A stretch of DNA of 37,999 bases from contig CAMZFA010000003.1 in NCBI GenBank assembly GCA_947305945.1, forward strand, positions 1 to 37,999, written 5' to 3'. Of the stretch, positions 8,522-16,834 are shown one piece after another. The position numbers were made by a program, and so were the translations under genes. How positions within the stretch are numbered: the stretch's first letter is position 1; every line of letters begins with the position of its first letter. Below the pieces are notes generated by a model. The model saw only the letters and a list, made by a program, of their open reading frames with translations. It was not told where the DNA came from and searched no databases. The stretch comes from an uncultured Spirochaetales bacterium. Lineage in GTDB: Bacteria; Spirochaetota; Spirochaetia; Sphaerochaetales; Sphaerochaetaceae.

Positions 8522-10015
8522 TCAGGCCCAGTTGAGCGTGCGCTCAACCGCCTTCTTCCATAAACTTACCTTGGACCGGCGCTCTTCTTGACCCATGGCC
8601 GGTTCCCACCTTGACTCTTCCTTCCACCTTGAGGAAAGCTCATCAAGGTCTTTGAATACATTCACCGATATTCCCGCCGCATAGGCAGCGCCCAGGGCCG
8701 TGGTTTCAATGACTGCAGGTCTGACAACCGGAATTCCAAGTATGTCCGCCTGGAACTTCATGAGAGGACGGCTGTTGGTAAGTCCGCCGTCAACCTTGAG
8801 CGTTGTCATCTTTATCCGGCTGTCCCTCTCAATGGCCTTGAAAATGTCAAAGGCCTGAAAGGCTGTGGATTCAAGTGCAGCACGGCATATGTGGTTTCTG
8901 TTGCTGTAACCGGTAAGTCCTGCAATCACGCCTCTGGCATCCGAACGCCAGTAGGGGGCAAAGAGACCGGCAAAGGCTGGAACTATGTATACACCGCCGC
9001 AGTCATCAACCTCTTCTGCAAACCTGTCCAGTTCCTGGGCTGTGGTGACCATTTTGAGGTTGTCCCTCAGCCACTGAACCAGTGAGCCGGCAACAGCAAT
9101 GGAGCCTTCAAGGGCATAAACCACATCCTGACCCTTCTTTTTGTATGCAACAGTGGATACAAGGCCGTTTTCGGAATAACACAATCTTGTACCGGTGTTC
9201 ATCAGCAGGAAGCATCCTGTGCCGTATGTGCACTTTCCAAAACCTGCAGTGAAACATGCCTGACCGAAAAGTGCGGCCTGCTGGTCACCCAGAATTCCGC
9301 ATACGGGGACCTTTCCCCTGAACGGACCGGCATCCTCGGTATAGCCGTATATGCATCCTGTTGAGTCCACAATCTCAGGCAGGGCTTTTTCCGGGATATT
9401 GAAAGCTTCAAGCAGATCCTTGTCCCATCTGAGGGTTTTCAGATCCATGAGCATGTAGCGCGAGGCGTTGGAAACATCCGTGACAAGACACTTTCCGCCG
9501 GTAAGGTTCCATGTAAGCCAGGTGTCAATTGTTCCGAAGACTGCCTCTCCGTTCTCAGCGGCCTCCCTGAGGCCTTGTACATTGTCCAGAAGCCATGCAA
9601 TCTTTGATGCGGAGAAATAGGGGGAGAACACAAGGCCGCTCTTTTCCCTGAGCCACTGTGCGGAGTGTTTTTCCTTCATGCTTTCAATCAGGGCGGCACC
9701 TCTGAGATCCTGCCATACAACGGCGTTGTACCAGAGCTTTCCGGTTCTGGGATTGAATGGAATTACGGTCTCACGCTGGTTCGTGATTCCCACACCCAGA
9801 ATATCCGAAGCCGTGGCTCCGGCCTGTCTCATGGTTCTGATTATGAGCTCTGCGGTGTTGTCCCAGATTTCATAGGGGTCATGCTCAACCCAGCCGGGCT
9901 GGGGGAAGAACTGTCTGTGTTCCTTCTGACAGGAAGCGGCAATGTTTCCGTCTGTGTCAAAGAGTATGAATCTGGTACTTGTGGTACCCTGGTCAATTGC
10001 TCCCAGGTATTTCAT
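8522..10015 (-). CDS. glpK: Glycerol kinase
   Basis: Phosphorylates glycerol to glycerol-3-phosphate in the cytoplasm. The FGGY-family N-terminus GAIDQGTTSTRFILFD is the phosphate-binding loop. GITNQRET, GDQQAALFGQ and the C-terminal segment LKVDGGLTNSRPLMKFQAD are all typical. The length of 497 residues is standard. A GGAGG site lies 7 nt before the ATG. As first gene of the long operon it has its own candidate promoter with a palindrome between promoter and start, so glycerol or another signal may set the expression of the downstream cdaA and housekeeping genes. Confidence 0.97.
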   Translation of the reverse strand: MKYLGAIDQGTTSTRFILFDTDGNIAASCQKEHRQFFPQPGWVEHDPYEIWDNTAELIIRTMRQAGATASDILGVGITNQRETVIPFNPRTGKLWYNAVVWQDLRGAALIESMKEKHSAQWLREKSGLVFSPYFSASKIAWLLDNVQGLREAAENGEAVFGTIDTWLTWNLTGGKCLVTDVSNASRYMLMDLKTLRWDKDLLEAFNIPEKALPEIVDSTGCIYGYTEDAGPFRGKVPVCGILGDQQAALFGQACFTAGFGKCTYGTGCFLLMNTGTRLCYSENGLVSTVAYKKKGQDVVYALEGSIAVAGSLVQWLRDNLKMVTTAQELDRFAEEVDDCGGVYIVPAFAGLFAPYWRSDARGVIAGLTGYSNRNHICRAALESTAFQAFDIFKAIERDSRIKMTTLKVDGGLTNSRPLMKFQADILGIPVVRPAVIETTALGAAYAAGISVNVFKDLDELSSRWKEESRWEPAMGQEERRSKVSLWKKAVERTLNWA

Positions 10016-10038
10016 CAGCAGCCCTCCCCCTGTGTCAT

Positions 10039-10056
10039 ATGCATACAGATATGCAT
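10039..10056. promoter_or_regulatory. Perfect inverted repeat, possible operator of glpK
   Basis: ATGCATA and TATGCAT flank a 4-bp spacer. The palindrome begins 5 bp downstream of the candidate glpK -10 box, covering the expected transcription start. That position would suit a repressor of glpK. No cognate regulator gene is seen nearby. Confidence 0.4.
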
Positions 10057-10061
10057 TATGA

Positions 10062-10090
10062 ATTATAACTCAAGAGAAGGGATTGCAAAA
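10062..10090 (-). promoter_or_regulatory. Candidate promoter of the glpK operon
   Basis: On the minus strand TTTTGC and a consensus TATAAT (10062-10067) are separated by 17 bp. TTGCAA two bases further in is an alternative -35. The -10 is perfect but the -35 is weak. The predicted leader is about 40 nt and contains the GGAGG site of glpK. Confidence 0.5.
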
Positions 10091-10096
10091 GGTCTG

Positions 10097-12973
10097 TCAG
10101 AGAGGAAGTTCCACTCTTGAGGCACCGGCCTCAGATGCCACGGAGTCCGCAAGAAGCGCACCGCAGACTGAGGCATCGGCGTGCTTTGCCGCCATGAGTT
10201 TTCCAAGCCTTTTTCCGGCCTTTTCAAGGTCCTCAACCGTGAGGGAAAGAAGGATCTTCCTGCGCCTCAGATAGTTCTGATCCGTGATGGCAAAGAGGCT
10301 TCTGCGGAAGGCCTCCGCGCAGAAGGCCGAAGGAGCAAGAGGCTTGAGTTCGCGCCCTATCACCGTGACCACCGTGCTGTCCAGTTCCGCACGGCTTATA
10401 CTGCATCCGGCAACCTTGTCGTAGACATTGTAAGTAGTGCTTACAGACGGGTCGCGGTAGGAGGAAAGCACGTAGAGCCTGTCACTCATGTGGACATGGG
10501 ATTCCACCCCGTAGGCCCCGCCTTTTGCGCGTACCTCGTTCCACAGCCAGGTGTTTCCGGTAACCGATGCAAAGAGCATGTCGGCCACAAGGTCCTCCTC
10601 TGTTTCTCCGCTCAGGTCAAAGACCCTGGCATTGAATGCAGGACCCGAGGAAAGGGTTAGTAAGTCAAACTTACTATTGCCCTGTATGCCCTCGACAATT
10701 AAGTTATGACTCCTTACCAACTCTCCTTCAGATAGGACGCAAGTCTTTTCTTTGACAATATTTATGCACTCTTTCATCATGTCTTCACTGCAGCCCAGTC
10801 CGAAGATAAGTCCTGCCTTGGTGAAAATCTTTCCGGCAAGTTTTGCAAGGTCTTCCCCAAGCTTCCCAAGGCCCTTTTCATCAAGTTCCCTGAGGCTCTT
10901 CATGTTAAGCCATGCCCGGGTTCCGCCCACAATATCCATGATGAGCATGGGTTCGGAAACAGCAGATGAGGCATACATGGATGCAAAGCTGTTGGCACTG
11001 TACTGGTAGTTCTGTTCAAAGCCTGTGAGAAGGTCCGTAAGGGAGTCTCTGATGCGGCCGGTATCCCGTAAATCCGCATCACTGAGAAGGTGCATGACAA
11101 GCTCCATGGCCTGTGCAAAATAACGGCCAAGAGCCTTGGCTCTGACCATGACATAGGAGGCGGTTGTGCCGTCATTGAGGCGGCTGCAGCCGTGGCTTAC
11201 CGAGAAGTCTCCGGTGACCATTCTCATCTGTCTTCCAACCTCTGTGTAGTCCATGTCCGAGGTGCCGCACATCTGAAGCATGCGGATCATCAGGGGAAGG
11301 ATTCTCCACTCCTCCTCAGTCAGGAAATCCGTGCGGAAAGCCATATCCGCATAGACCACTGAATTTGTGAAAAGACAGGACTTCCTGAGCTGGAAGGGAA
11401 GACCTTCCACACTCTCAAGGGCATATGGTCTTATCTGTTCGGGAAGATCATTGCGGTCAATCTTCTCAATGGTTGCCAGAGCCTCAGGGCTGTCCTCCCT
11501 GCTCAGAAATTCATTGAACTCCTTCTCGTCTTTTTCAAGAGCCGCAGGATCCGCGGCACTGCGGAATTCCCTGAACCTCTCATCAAGTTTTGCCTGAAGG
11601 TTCTTCTCAAAGTCAGGGTCGTATGAACTTGTGGTGTGGCATCTCAGGGGATTGGACACAAGAAGATTCTCAATGAGATTTTCAAAATAACGGCCCTTTG
11701 AAACTTCTCCCTTGAGTCTCTCAAAGAGGGCAACATCATCAAGAGCGGGCTCCGGGGCAAGGCCCCTTGTCCAGTAGTTACCGCACTTGACGGCAAGGTT
11801 GATTCCGTAGGGAAGTCCGCTTCCCTGGATCTCCATAAGGCGGAACTCCTGCCTTCTCATGGCCCCTTCCACCTCAACAGGGTCAATACCGTCAGAGGCA
11901 ATCTTCTTCAGAGTCCCGATAAGGAAGTTCTCAATCTCCTCAATCTTATCCTCCGAAGCTCCTGTGAAGCCTGCGGAGAATGTAAGAAGCGGACTGTAGT
12001 AGTCCAGACCCGAAAGCGGATTCAGATCCTCACCAAGACCTGACTCGATAATCTTTCTGTAAAGCGGTGAGCCGGGATTGCCCAGAAGTATATCTGTCAG
12101 GATTGACTGCGACAGAACGGCAAAGGGGTCATCCGCCGGACCGGTCACCCAAGTGACAAGGGCACCGGCTGCCGTCTTGGACGGACATAATGCCGTTTTG
12201 CGTATGGGAGAATTAAATTCAAGCTTATATTTTTCCGGGTTCGGAATAATTTTTCCGTTGTTCCATCTGCCCAGGTTTTCCTTTCCGAGGTACAGTTTTT
12301 CAAGCCTGTCCAGATACTCACGGGCATCAAGGTCTCCGTAGAGGAAAAGGCGGCAGTTGGAAGGGCTGTACCACTTCCTGTAACGGGCAAGGTACTCCTC
12401 ATAGGTTAGTCCGGTTATACAGAGAGGGTCTCCGCCGCTGTTGTAGCTTGCAGCAGTACCGGCAAAGACAGCCTCGTTTATGGCATTGCTTACAATGGAG
12501 TCCTCCGAGTTGTCCGCACCCCGCATCTCGTTGAACACCACACCGTCCACGCCCTTGTCAAAGAACCTTACTCCTTCCTGCTCGAAGGACTGCTTTCTTA
12601 GCAGGGGGTTGAATACGGCATCGGCATAAACGTTGAACAGAATGTCAAAGTCCTTTTTCAGCGGAGACGCAAAGGGATACATGGTCTTGTCCGTGAAAGT
12701 CATGGCGTTGAGGAAGGTGTTGGGGCTGGAGTTGATCAGCTGGCTGAACGGATCCTTGACCGGATAACGGCCCGAGCCGCACAGGACCGTGTGCTCCAGA
12801 ATGTGGGCAACACCCTTGCTGTCCTCAGACGGAGTTGCAAATATGAAATCCCCGCAGAGCTCAGTGCTTTTGTTCTTCAGGTGAAAGACTTCCATGCCGG
12901 TAAGGTCATGGACATAATAGATTCCCTCTCCGTCATATGACTTCATGACGGTTCTTCTGATTTCATTAAACAT
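10097..12973 (-). CDS. M16C zinc metalloprotease (PreP-like)
   Basis: A large clam-shell peptidase of 958 residues, the expected length for the M16C/presequence-protease group with two fused M16 halves. The inverted zinc motif HILEH is near residue 57, inside GVAHILEHTVLCGSGRYPVKDPF, and the downstream NEMRGA segment supplies the third zinc ligand. No signal peptide is seen, so cytoplasmic degradation of short peptides is likely. It starts 8 nt inside the end of the upstream lipoprotein gene and ends the operon that begins at 16721. Because pepT is in the same operon, a shared role in oligopeptide turnover is a reasonable inference. Confidence 0.92.
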   Translation of the reverse strand: MFNEIRRTVMKSYDGEGIYYVHDLTGMEVFHLKNKSTELCGDFIFATPSEDSKGVAHILEHTVLCGSGRYPVKDPFSQLINSSPNTFLNAMTFTDKTMYPFASPLKKDFDILFNVYADAVFNPLLRKQSFEQEGVRFFDKGVDGVVFNEMRGADNSEDSIVSNAINEAVFAGTAASYNSGGDPLCITGLTYEEYLARYRKWYSPSNCRLFLYGDLDAREYLDRLEKLYLGKENLGRWNNGKIIPNPEKYKLEFNSPIRKTALCPSKTAAGALVTWVTGPADDPFAVLSQSILTDILLGNPGSPLYRKIIESGLGEDLNPLSGLDYYSPLLTFSAGFTGASEDKIEEIENFLIGTLKKIASDGIDPVEVEGAMRRQEFRLMEIQGSGLPYGINLAVKCGNYWTRGLAPEPALDDVALFERLKGEVSKGRYFENLIENLLVSNPLRCHTTSSYDPDFEKNLQAKLDERFREFRSAADPAALEKDEKEFNEFLSREDSPEALATIEKIDRNDLPEQIRPYALESVEGLPFQLRKSCLFTNSVVYADMAFRTDFLTEEEWRILPLMIRMLQMCGTSDMDYTEVGRQMRMVTGDFSVSHGCSRLNDGTTASYVMVRAKALGRYFAQAMELVMHLLSDADLRDTGRIRDSLTDLLTGFEQNYQYSANSFASMYASSAVSEPMLIMDIVGGTRAWLNMKSLRELDEKGLGKLGEDLAKLAGKIFTKAGLIFGLGCSEDMMKECINIVKEKTCVLSEGELVRSHNLIVEGIQGNSKFDLLTLSSGPAFNARVFDLSGETEEDLVADMLFASVTGNTWLWNEVRAKGGAYGVESHVHMSDRLYVLSSYRDPSVSTTYNVYDKVAGCSISRAELDSTVVTVIGRELKPLAPSAFCAEAFRRSLFAITDQNYLRRRKILLSLTVEDLEKAGKRLGKLMAAKHADASVCGALLADSVASEAGASRVELPL

Positions 12974-14357
12974 AAACAGCCTTTACCAGTGAGTAGAAAA
13001 TGTCCGAGATTGTGTTTCTGCCGTTCTCAAATGCTTCTTCAAAACTGTTGCCGAAGCCGGTTGCGTAGACGATTCCGCTTGAATAGACAATGCTGGAATC
13101 CCTGAGGTTGTATAGTGTTACCGAGCCTTCCATGGAAACCGCGGTAACGCCGGTATCGGATACAACCGTCTCTATAATTCCCGAACGGGAAAGGAAAAGC
13201 ACACCTGCATCCGGGAACCTGCTTGCGGCACTGTCCACAAGGAACAGATCCTGAAGATCATATTCGGCGGGGCTGCTGATTGCCTGCGCTCCGTCCTTTT
13301 CAAACAGACCGGCAATGTAATCCGTACTTGTTCCGTCCGAAATATACTGTCCCGAAGAAGAGTATTCCAGGGCGGTGACGGCAATCACGCCCATGGAGTG
13401 TTTTTTCTGATATGCAAAGTTGAAGCTGGTGTCCAGCATGGCCTCCCTGAGTTTCCTTGCGGCACTTTCGGATACCTCGGCCACTTCACTGATCTCATCT
13501 GAAAGACCCAGCATGAAGGTGACCGTGCCGGATGCAAGAATGTTCGGGTTTACCGCTGTGAAGTGGAAAAGGCCCTTGGAATCCGTGCTGAAAACGTACG
13601 AATCATTGTAGGTCTCGTACCTTCCGTCAACAGCCTCAAAGGATGTGAAGACCGGACACTCGGCAACCGGGGAGCTGATGAAGCTTCCGCGTCTTCTGAC
13701 GCTGACCGTGCATGAGGGTATTTCCGGATGCGGGTCCTGAACTGTCATCTCAATTGTTCCCAGAACGTACAGAACCTCATCAAGGATGGTATCAAAACTG
13801 TACTCCTTCCTGAGGTTTCTGGTATCCGTTTTTCCGGAAAGGACCATGGACTGCAGGTAGTATCTCAGGCCGGTGATATCGTGGCCCTGCTTTATTTCTT
13901 CATCGCCCTTGAGGATAAGGGCTTCTATTCGGTCAAGTCTTGTGCCAAGTTCAACGGCCTCCGGGCTTCTGAAGCTGTCAAGAATTGACCTGTCAGCAAC
14001 CACGCGGATAAGGACCATCACGTTACCGTCCTCTCCGGTGCGCACAAATCTTTCCGACACGGCAAGACCGTAGGCGGCAATGGTTCCGTCAGTGGAAAGT
14101 TCCCTGTAGACAGACCTTGATGTGGGTGTTCCCAGGTAGGAGGAAAGTTTGTCCGTAAGGTCCGTGAACGCAATCAGTTCCGCCTGTCTCTGCGTGGAAG
14201 CCGTTCCCTCGCCCACAAAGAAGACCTGTGTCTTGGTGTTCCTGGAGCCGAAGTACCACAGGGGAAGGCCGGACTCCAGGCTCTTCATCAGGCTGCAGCC
14301 GGAAAGGCAGAGAACGAGGAGAATCAGAACTGAAATGCGGGTGCGGAGCTTTCTCAA
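12966..14357 (-). CDS. Hypothetical lipoprotein, LPP20-like N-terminal region
   Basis: A 463-residue exported lipoprotein; the lipobox is LSGC with Cys at position 21. Just after it, VFFVGEGTASTQRQAELIAFTDLTDKL resembles the opening of LPP20/LPP20-like domains (small residues, then a helix rich in Ala and Glu). A similar amphipathic segment, ATGFGNSFEEAFENGRNTISDI, closes the protein. I do not recognise the middle. The start is TTG at 14357, overlapping the stop of the upstream outer-membrane-protein gene as TTGA. The coupling suggests the two proteins act together in the cell envelope. Confidence 0.7.
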   Translation of the reverse strand: MRKLRTRISVLILLVLCLSGCSLMKSLESGLPLWYFGSRNTKTQVFFVGEGTASTQRQAELIAFTDLTDKLSSYLGTPTSRSVYRELSTDGTIAAYGLAVSERFVRTGEDGNVMVLIRVVADRSILDSFRSPEAVELGTRLDRIEALILKGDEEIKQGHDITGLRYYLQSMVLSGKTDTRNLRKEYSFDTILDEVLYVLGTIEMTVQDPHPEIPSCTVSVRRRGSFISSPVAECPVFTSFEAVDGRYETYNDSYVFSTDSKGLFHFTAVNPNILASGTVTFMLGLSDEISEVAEVSESAARKLREAMLDTSFNFAYQKKHSMGVIAVTALEYSSSGQYISDGTSTDYIAGLFEKDGAQAISSPAEYDLQDLFLVDSAASRFPDAGVLFLSRSGIIETVVSDTGVTAVSMEGSVTLYNLRDSSIVYSSGIVYATGFGNSFEEAFENGRNTISDIFYSLVKAVYV

Positions 14358-15001
14358 AGCCTGACCCCCAGAACAACGGAAACCGTCCCGTCCTTCAGCG
14401 TGAGGTCTGAGGCAAAACCGGTCATCCTCGAATAATCAACGCCCCAAAGAAAGCGCCCTATGCTGTGCCTGTACCCGCCGCCGTAAACCGCGGCAAAGGC
14501 AAGCGGCTTTCTGACTATGGCGCCCACGTAGGCAAAACCGCCCACCGACGCATCTTCCAGCAGGGTGAATGAAGTTGGGAACACCTTGCTCAGCGGAATA
14601 TCAACGGTAAAGCCCGCCATTGCAAACGGCTTTTTGAGCTTGTAATAGTAACCGCCGGCAACCGATGGCTGAACGGGATAAAGTGCACTTGTCACACTTG
14701 CACTTGCCATGGCCCTGTTCATTGAGACAGAGGCCGATACCGTGGTCAGCACCCCTCTGTTGAACAGCTCGGTGTCCTTTTCCACAACCCCCTTGGTATA
14801 TATCTTGTCCAGCATGGCGGCACCGCTGCTGACCGACTGAACAATGAAGATGCTTCCGTCTTCGGTCACATATACCATGCCCCTTTCGGGGTCCTCAAGG
14901 TTAGTACTTGAAACCGTGTTCCTGTAAATGTATTCAACACTCTGCGACCACACAGGGCAGAGGCAGAGGGTAATTGCAATCAATAATAAAAGTCTTTTCA
15001 T
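14354..15001 (-). CDS. Probable outer-membrane or periplasmic beta protein
   Basis: This 215-residue protein has a signal peptide (MKRLLLLIAITLCLCPVWS, cleavage probably before QS). The mature part is rich in alternating hydrophobic and small residues and Gly/Ser/Tyr-rich strands (AGGYYYKLKKPFAMAGF, AAVYGGGYRHSIGRFLWGVDY), and it ends in VVLGVRL with hydrophobic residues, as in beta-barrels. The ATG at 15001 overlaps the pepT stop as ATGA; the ORF-track GTG is three codons further up. No family was recognised. The following lipoprotein gene is coupled to it, suggesting an envelope pair. Confidence 0.6.
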   Translation of the reverse strand: MKRLLLLIAITLCLCPVWSQSVEYIYRNTVSSTNLEDPERGMVYVTEDGSIFIVQSVSSGAAMLDKIYTKGVVEKDTELFNRGVLTTVSASVSMNRAMASASVTSALYPVQPSVAGGYYYKLKKPFAMAGFTVDIPLSKVFPTSFTLLEDASVGGFAYVGAIVRKPLAFAAVYGGGYRHSIGRFLWGVDYSRMTGFASDLTLKDGTVSVVLGVRL

Positions 15002-16227
15002 TTTGTCCACTGATTCACTATCTCCAGCAATAATAATGCGGCATCATTCATTGCTTCAAGGGCTGCCCACTCACAGCAGCTGTGCATATTGTGACCGCCC
15101 GCATAGATATTGGGGCAGGCAATCCCCCTTGCCGCGGCAATCCGGGCACCGTCCGTGCCGCCCCTGATCACCCTGTCTTCAAGCGGCTGTCCCAGGGCTC
15201 TGCCTGCATCCCAAACAGCCTGGAGGGCCTTCGGGTTGCTGCGGGCACTTTCTCCCATGTTCAGATAACTGATTTCGGAGCTGAATTCAACCTTTCCGCC
15301 CCTGAACAGGGCCTCCGTGGAAGAGGCCAGCTTCTCAAGCACCCTGATTCTTTCCTTCAGGGCATCATAGTCAAAGTCCCTGAGAAGGAGGTTCAGCTTT
15401 GCTTTCTCCACATTTCCCTCAGCCTCATGGGCACAGTAATAACCCTGTCTGCCGTCCGTTGCCTCAGGGCTTTCGGCCTGAGGGAGGGAGGAAACATAGT
15501 GACAGAGCATTGTAAGGGCATTTACCATGCGGCCGCGTGCGTCTCCCAGATGGTATGGCACGCCCTTGAAGCGCACCTCAACGCTTGCCGCGTTGAAGCA
15601 CTCGGAGGATATCTCATATCTTGTGCCGCCGTCCATTGTGTAAAGGACGGTGCTGTGAAGGCGTGAGGCATCAAAGAAGTCCATGCCGAAGCCTGTTTCC
15701 TCATCCGGAGAGAGGAGAATCTCAATCTCTCCGTGTTTTATCTGCGGGTTCTCAACCAGGCGGTGCACAGCCGTCATTATCTCGGCAACGCCGCTCTTGT
15801 CATCGCTTCCCAGAAGCGTGGTGCCGTCGGAGACAACCAGTGTCGTGCCTTTATAGGGCGCAAGCTCGGGATTTTCCGCGGCTTTGATCACAAGGCCGGA
15901 CTTAAGGACAATGTCCCCGCCGTCATAGCTTTCAATCACCCGGGGCTTCACGCCGTTTCCCATCACGTCCGACGCAGTGTCCACATGGGCGCTGAAACCA
16001 ATGCAGGGAACGTCCGGCATATTGGCCGGAATGCGGGCCAGAAGGTAGCCGCAGGAGTCAAGTTCAACATCCTCAAGGCCCATGTCCCGCAGTTCCTTTT
16101 CAAGCATTCTGAGAAGGTCCCACTGGCCCTCCGTGGAAGGGTGCTTTGTGCGGGCAACGTGGGCGTTGCTCATGGTATCAGTCTTCACGTATCGGATAAA
16201 GCGTTCCAAAAGTTCTTTGCGGAACAT
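14998..16227 (-). CDS. pepT: Peptidase T (tripeptide aminopeptidase)
   Basis: A two-metal M20-family peptidase that removes the N-terminal residue of tripeptides. Metal and catalytic segments are visible in order: GFSAHVDTASDV (His and Asp), LLGSDDKSGVAEIM (bridging Asp), LSPDEETGFG (catalytic and metal Glu), YTMDGG, and near the C-terminus IRGGTDGARIA and GGHNMHSCCEW (last metal His). From the ATG at 16227 the length is 409, one more than E. coli PepT. That start shares its A with the upstream TGA (TGATG) and has a GGAGG site. Residue pattern rules out dipeptidases such as PepV. Confidence 0.95.
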   Translation of the reverse strand: MFRKELLERFIRYVKTDTMSNAHVARTKHPSTEGQWDLLRMLEKELRDMGLEDVELDSCGYLLARIPANMPDVPCIGFSAHVDTASDVMGNGVKPRVIESYDGGDIVLKSGLVIKAAENPELAPYKGTTLVVSDGTTLLGSDDKSGVAEIMTAVHRLVENPQIKHGEIEILLSPDEETGFGMDFFDASRLHSTVLYTMDGGTRYEISSECFNAASVEVRFKGVPYHLGDARGRMVNALTMLCHYVSSLPQAESPEATDGRQGYYCAHEAEGNVEKAKLNLLLRDFDYDALKERIRVLEKLASSTEALFRGGKVEFSSEISYLNMGESARSNPKALQAVWDAGRALGQPLEDRVIRGGTDGARIAAARGIACPNIYAGGHNMHSCCEWAALEAMNDAALLLLEIVNQWTK

Positions 16228-16721
16228 CAGTTCTCCTCCTTCATGTCCCATCCCAGGGCATTGTAGAGCAGGCTTCTGTTTTTGAAGAGTTTCACGCTGG
16301 TGAACGAGACGCTTGAATACTCAGTGTGGACGGTAAAGCCCTTGCGAACTCCGGCAACCTTGCCGAATCCCACTGATTTTATGTCTGAAATATCCACAGA
16401 CCAGACCGCGGAAAAGGTTCCGTCCGTATTGCGGGAGATCAGGTTTATGCGGCCGTCTGAGAAGCACATTCTTCCGCGTTGCAGGTCATCACGCACGTCA
16501 GGGCCCACTTTTCCCACGAAAAACGAGGTATCCGGGGTCCTGCCCAGAACCCTGGCTGCGCGCTTCAGAGACACCCAGAACATGGCAAACCACAGCAGTG
16601 CAACCAGTGCGAACATAACGAGATAGACCGACCAGTAGAGTGCATCCGAGGGGAAGTACCCGCGGCCGAAAACAACCACTACGAACAGCAGCAGAATCAG
16701 TACTTTCAAAACTTTGTCCAT
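16227..16721 (-). CDS. Two-TM membrane protein with a soluble C-terminal domain
   Basis: A 164-residue hypothetical protein. Two membrane helices (VLKVLILLLFVVVVFG and YWSVYLVMFALVALLWFAMFWV) form a hairpin, followed by a cytoplasmic beta-rich domain (GRMCFSDGRINLISRN, AVWSVDISDIKSVGFGKV). That domain is reminiscent of small PH/GRAM-like folds, but I cannot assign it. The ATG at 16721 is chosen because a promoter -10 box ends 6 nt upstream, excluding the TTG two codons earlier. It is the first gene of the pepT-M16C operon and has no Shine-Dalgarno. Confidence 0.6.
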   Translation of the reverse strand: MDKVLKVLILLLFVVVVFGRGYFPSDALYWSVYLVMFALVALLWFAMFWVSLKRAARVLGRTPDTSFFVGKVGPDVRDDLQRGRMCFSDGRINLISRNTDGTFSAVWSVDISDIKSVGFGKVAGVRKGFTVHTEYSSVSFTSVKLFKNRSLLYNALGWDMKEEN

Positions 16722-16756
16722 AGGCAAATTTTATGAAAGAAACGGGTGAATAACAA
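16722..16756 (-). promoter_or_regulatory. Candidate promoter, predicted leaderless start of the pepT operon
   Basis: TTGTTA (16751-16756), a 17-bp spacer and TAAAAT (16728-16733) stand on the minus strand. The -10 ends 6 nt before the ATG at 16721, so the transcript should begin at or next to the start codon. No Shine-Dalgarno is present. Confidence 0.55.
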
Positions 16757-16834
16757 TGAAATTGATTCAAAAAGGTGAAAAAAACGGGGGGAGGAAAATG
16801 CCGTAAACCGACATAAGTATAAGTAGGAGGGTTT

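Noticed and set aside
16786-16806. Tiny two-codon ORF (ATG CCG TAA) after a G-rich run upstream of the lipoprotein gene
   Set aside because: The Shine-Dalgarno-like run is only about 3 nt from the ATG and a two-codon frame is expected by chance; no promoter is placed to transcribe it with certainty.
16810-16834. TATAAG as a -10 box for the lipoprotein operon
   Set aside because: It would start transcription inside or past the strong Shine-Dalgarno, and no -35 is found 16-18 bp upstream.
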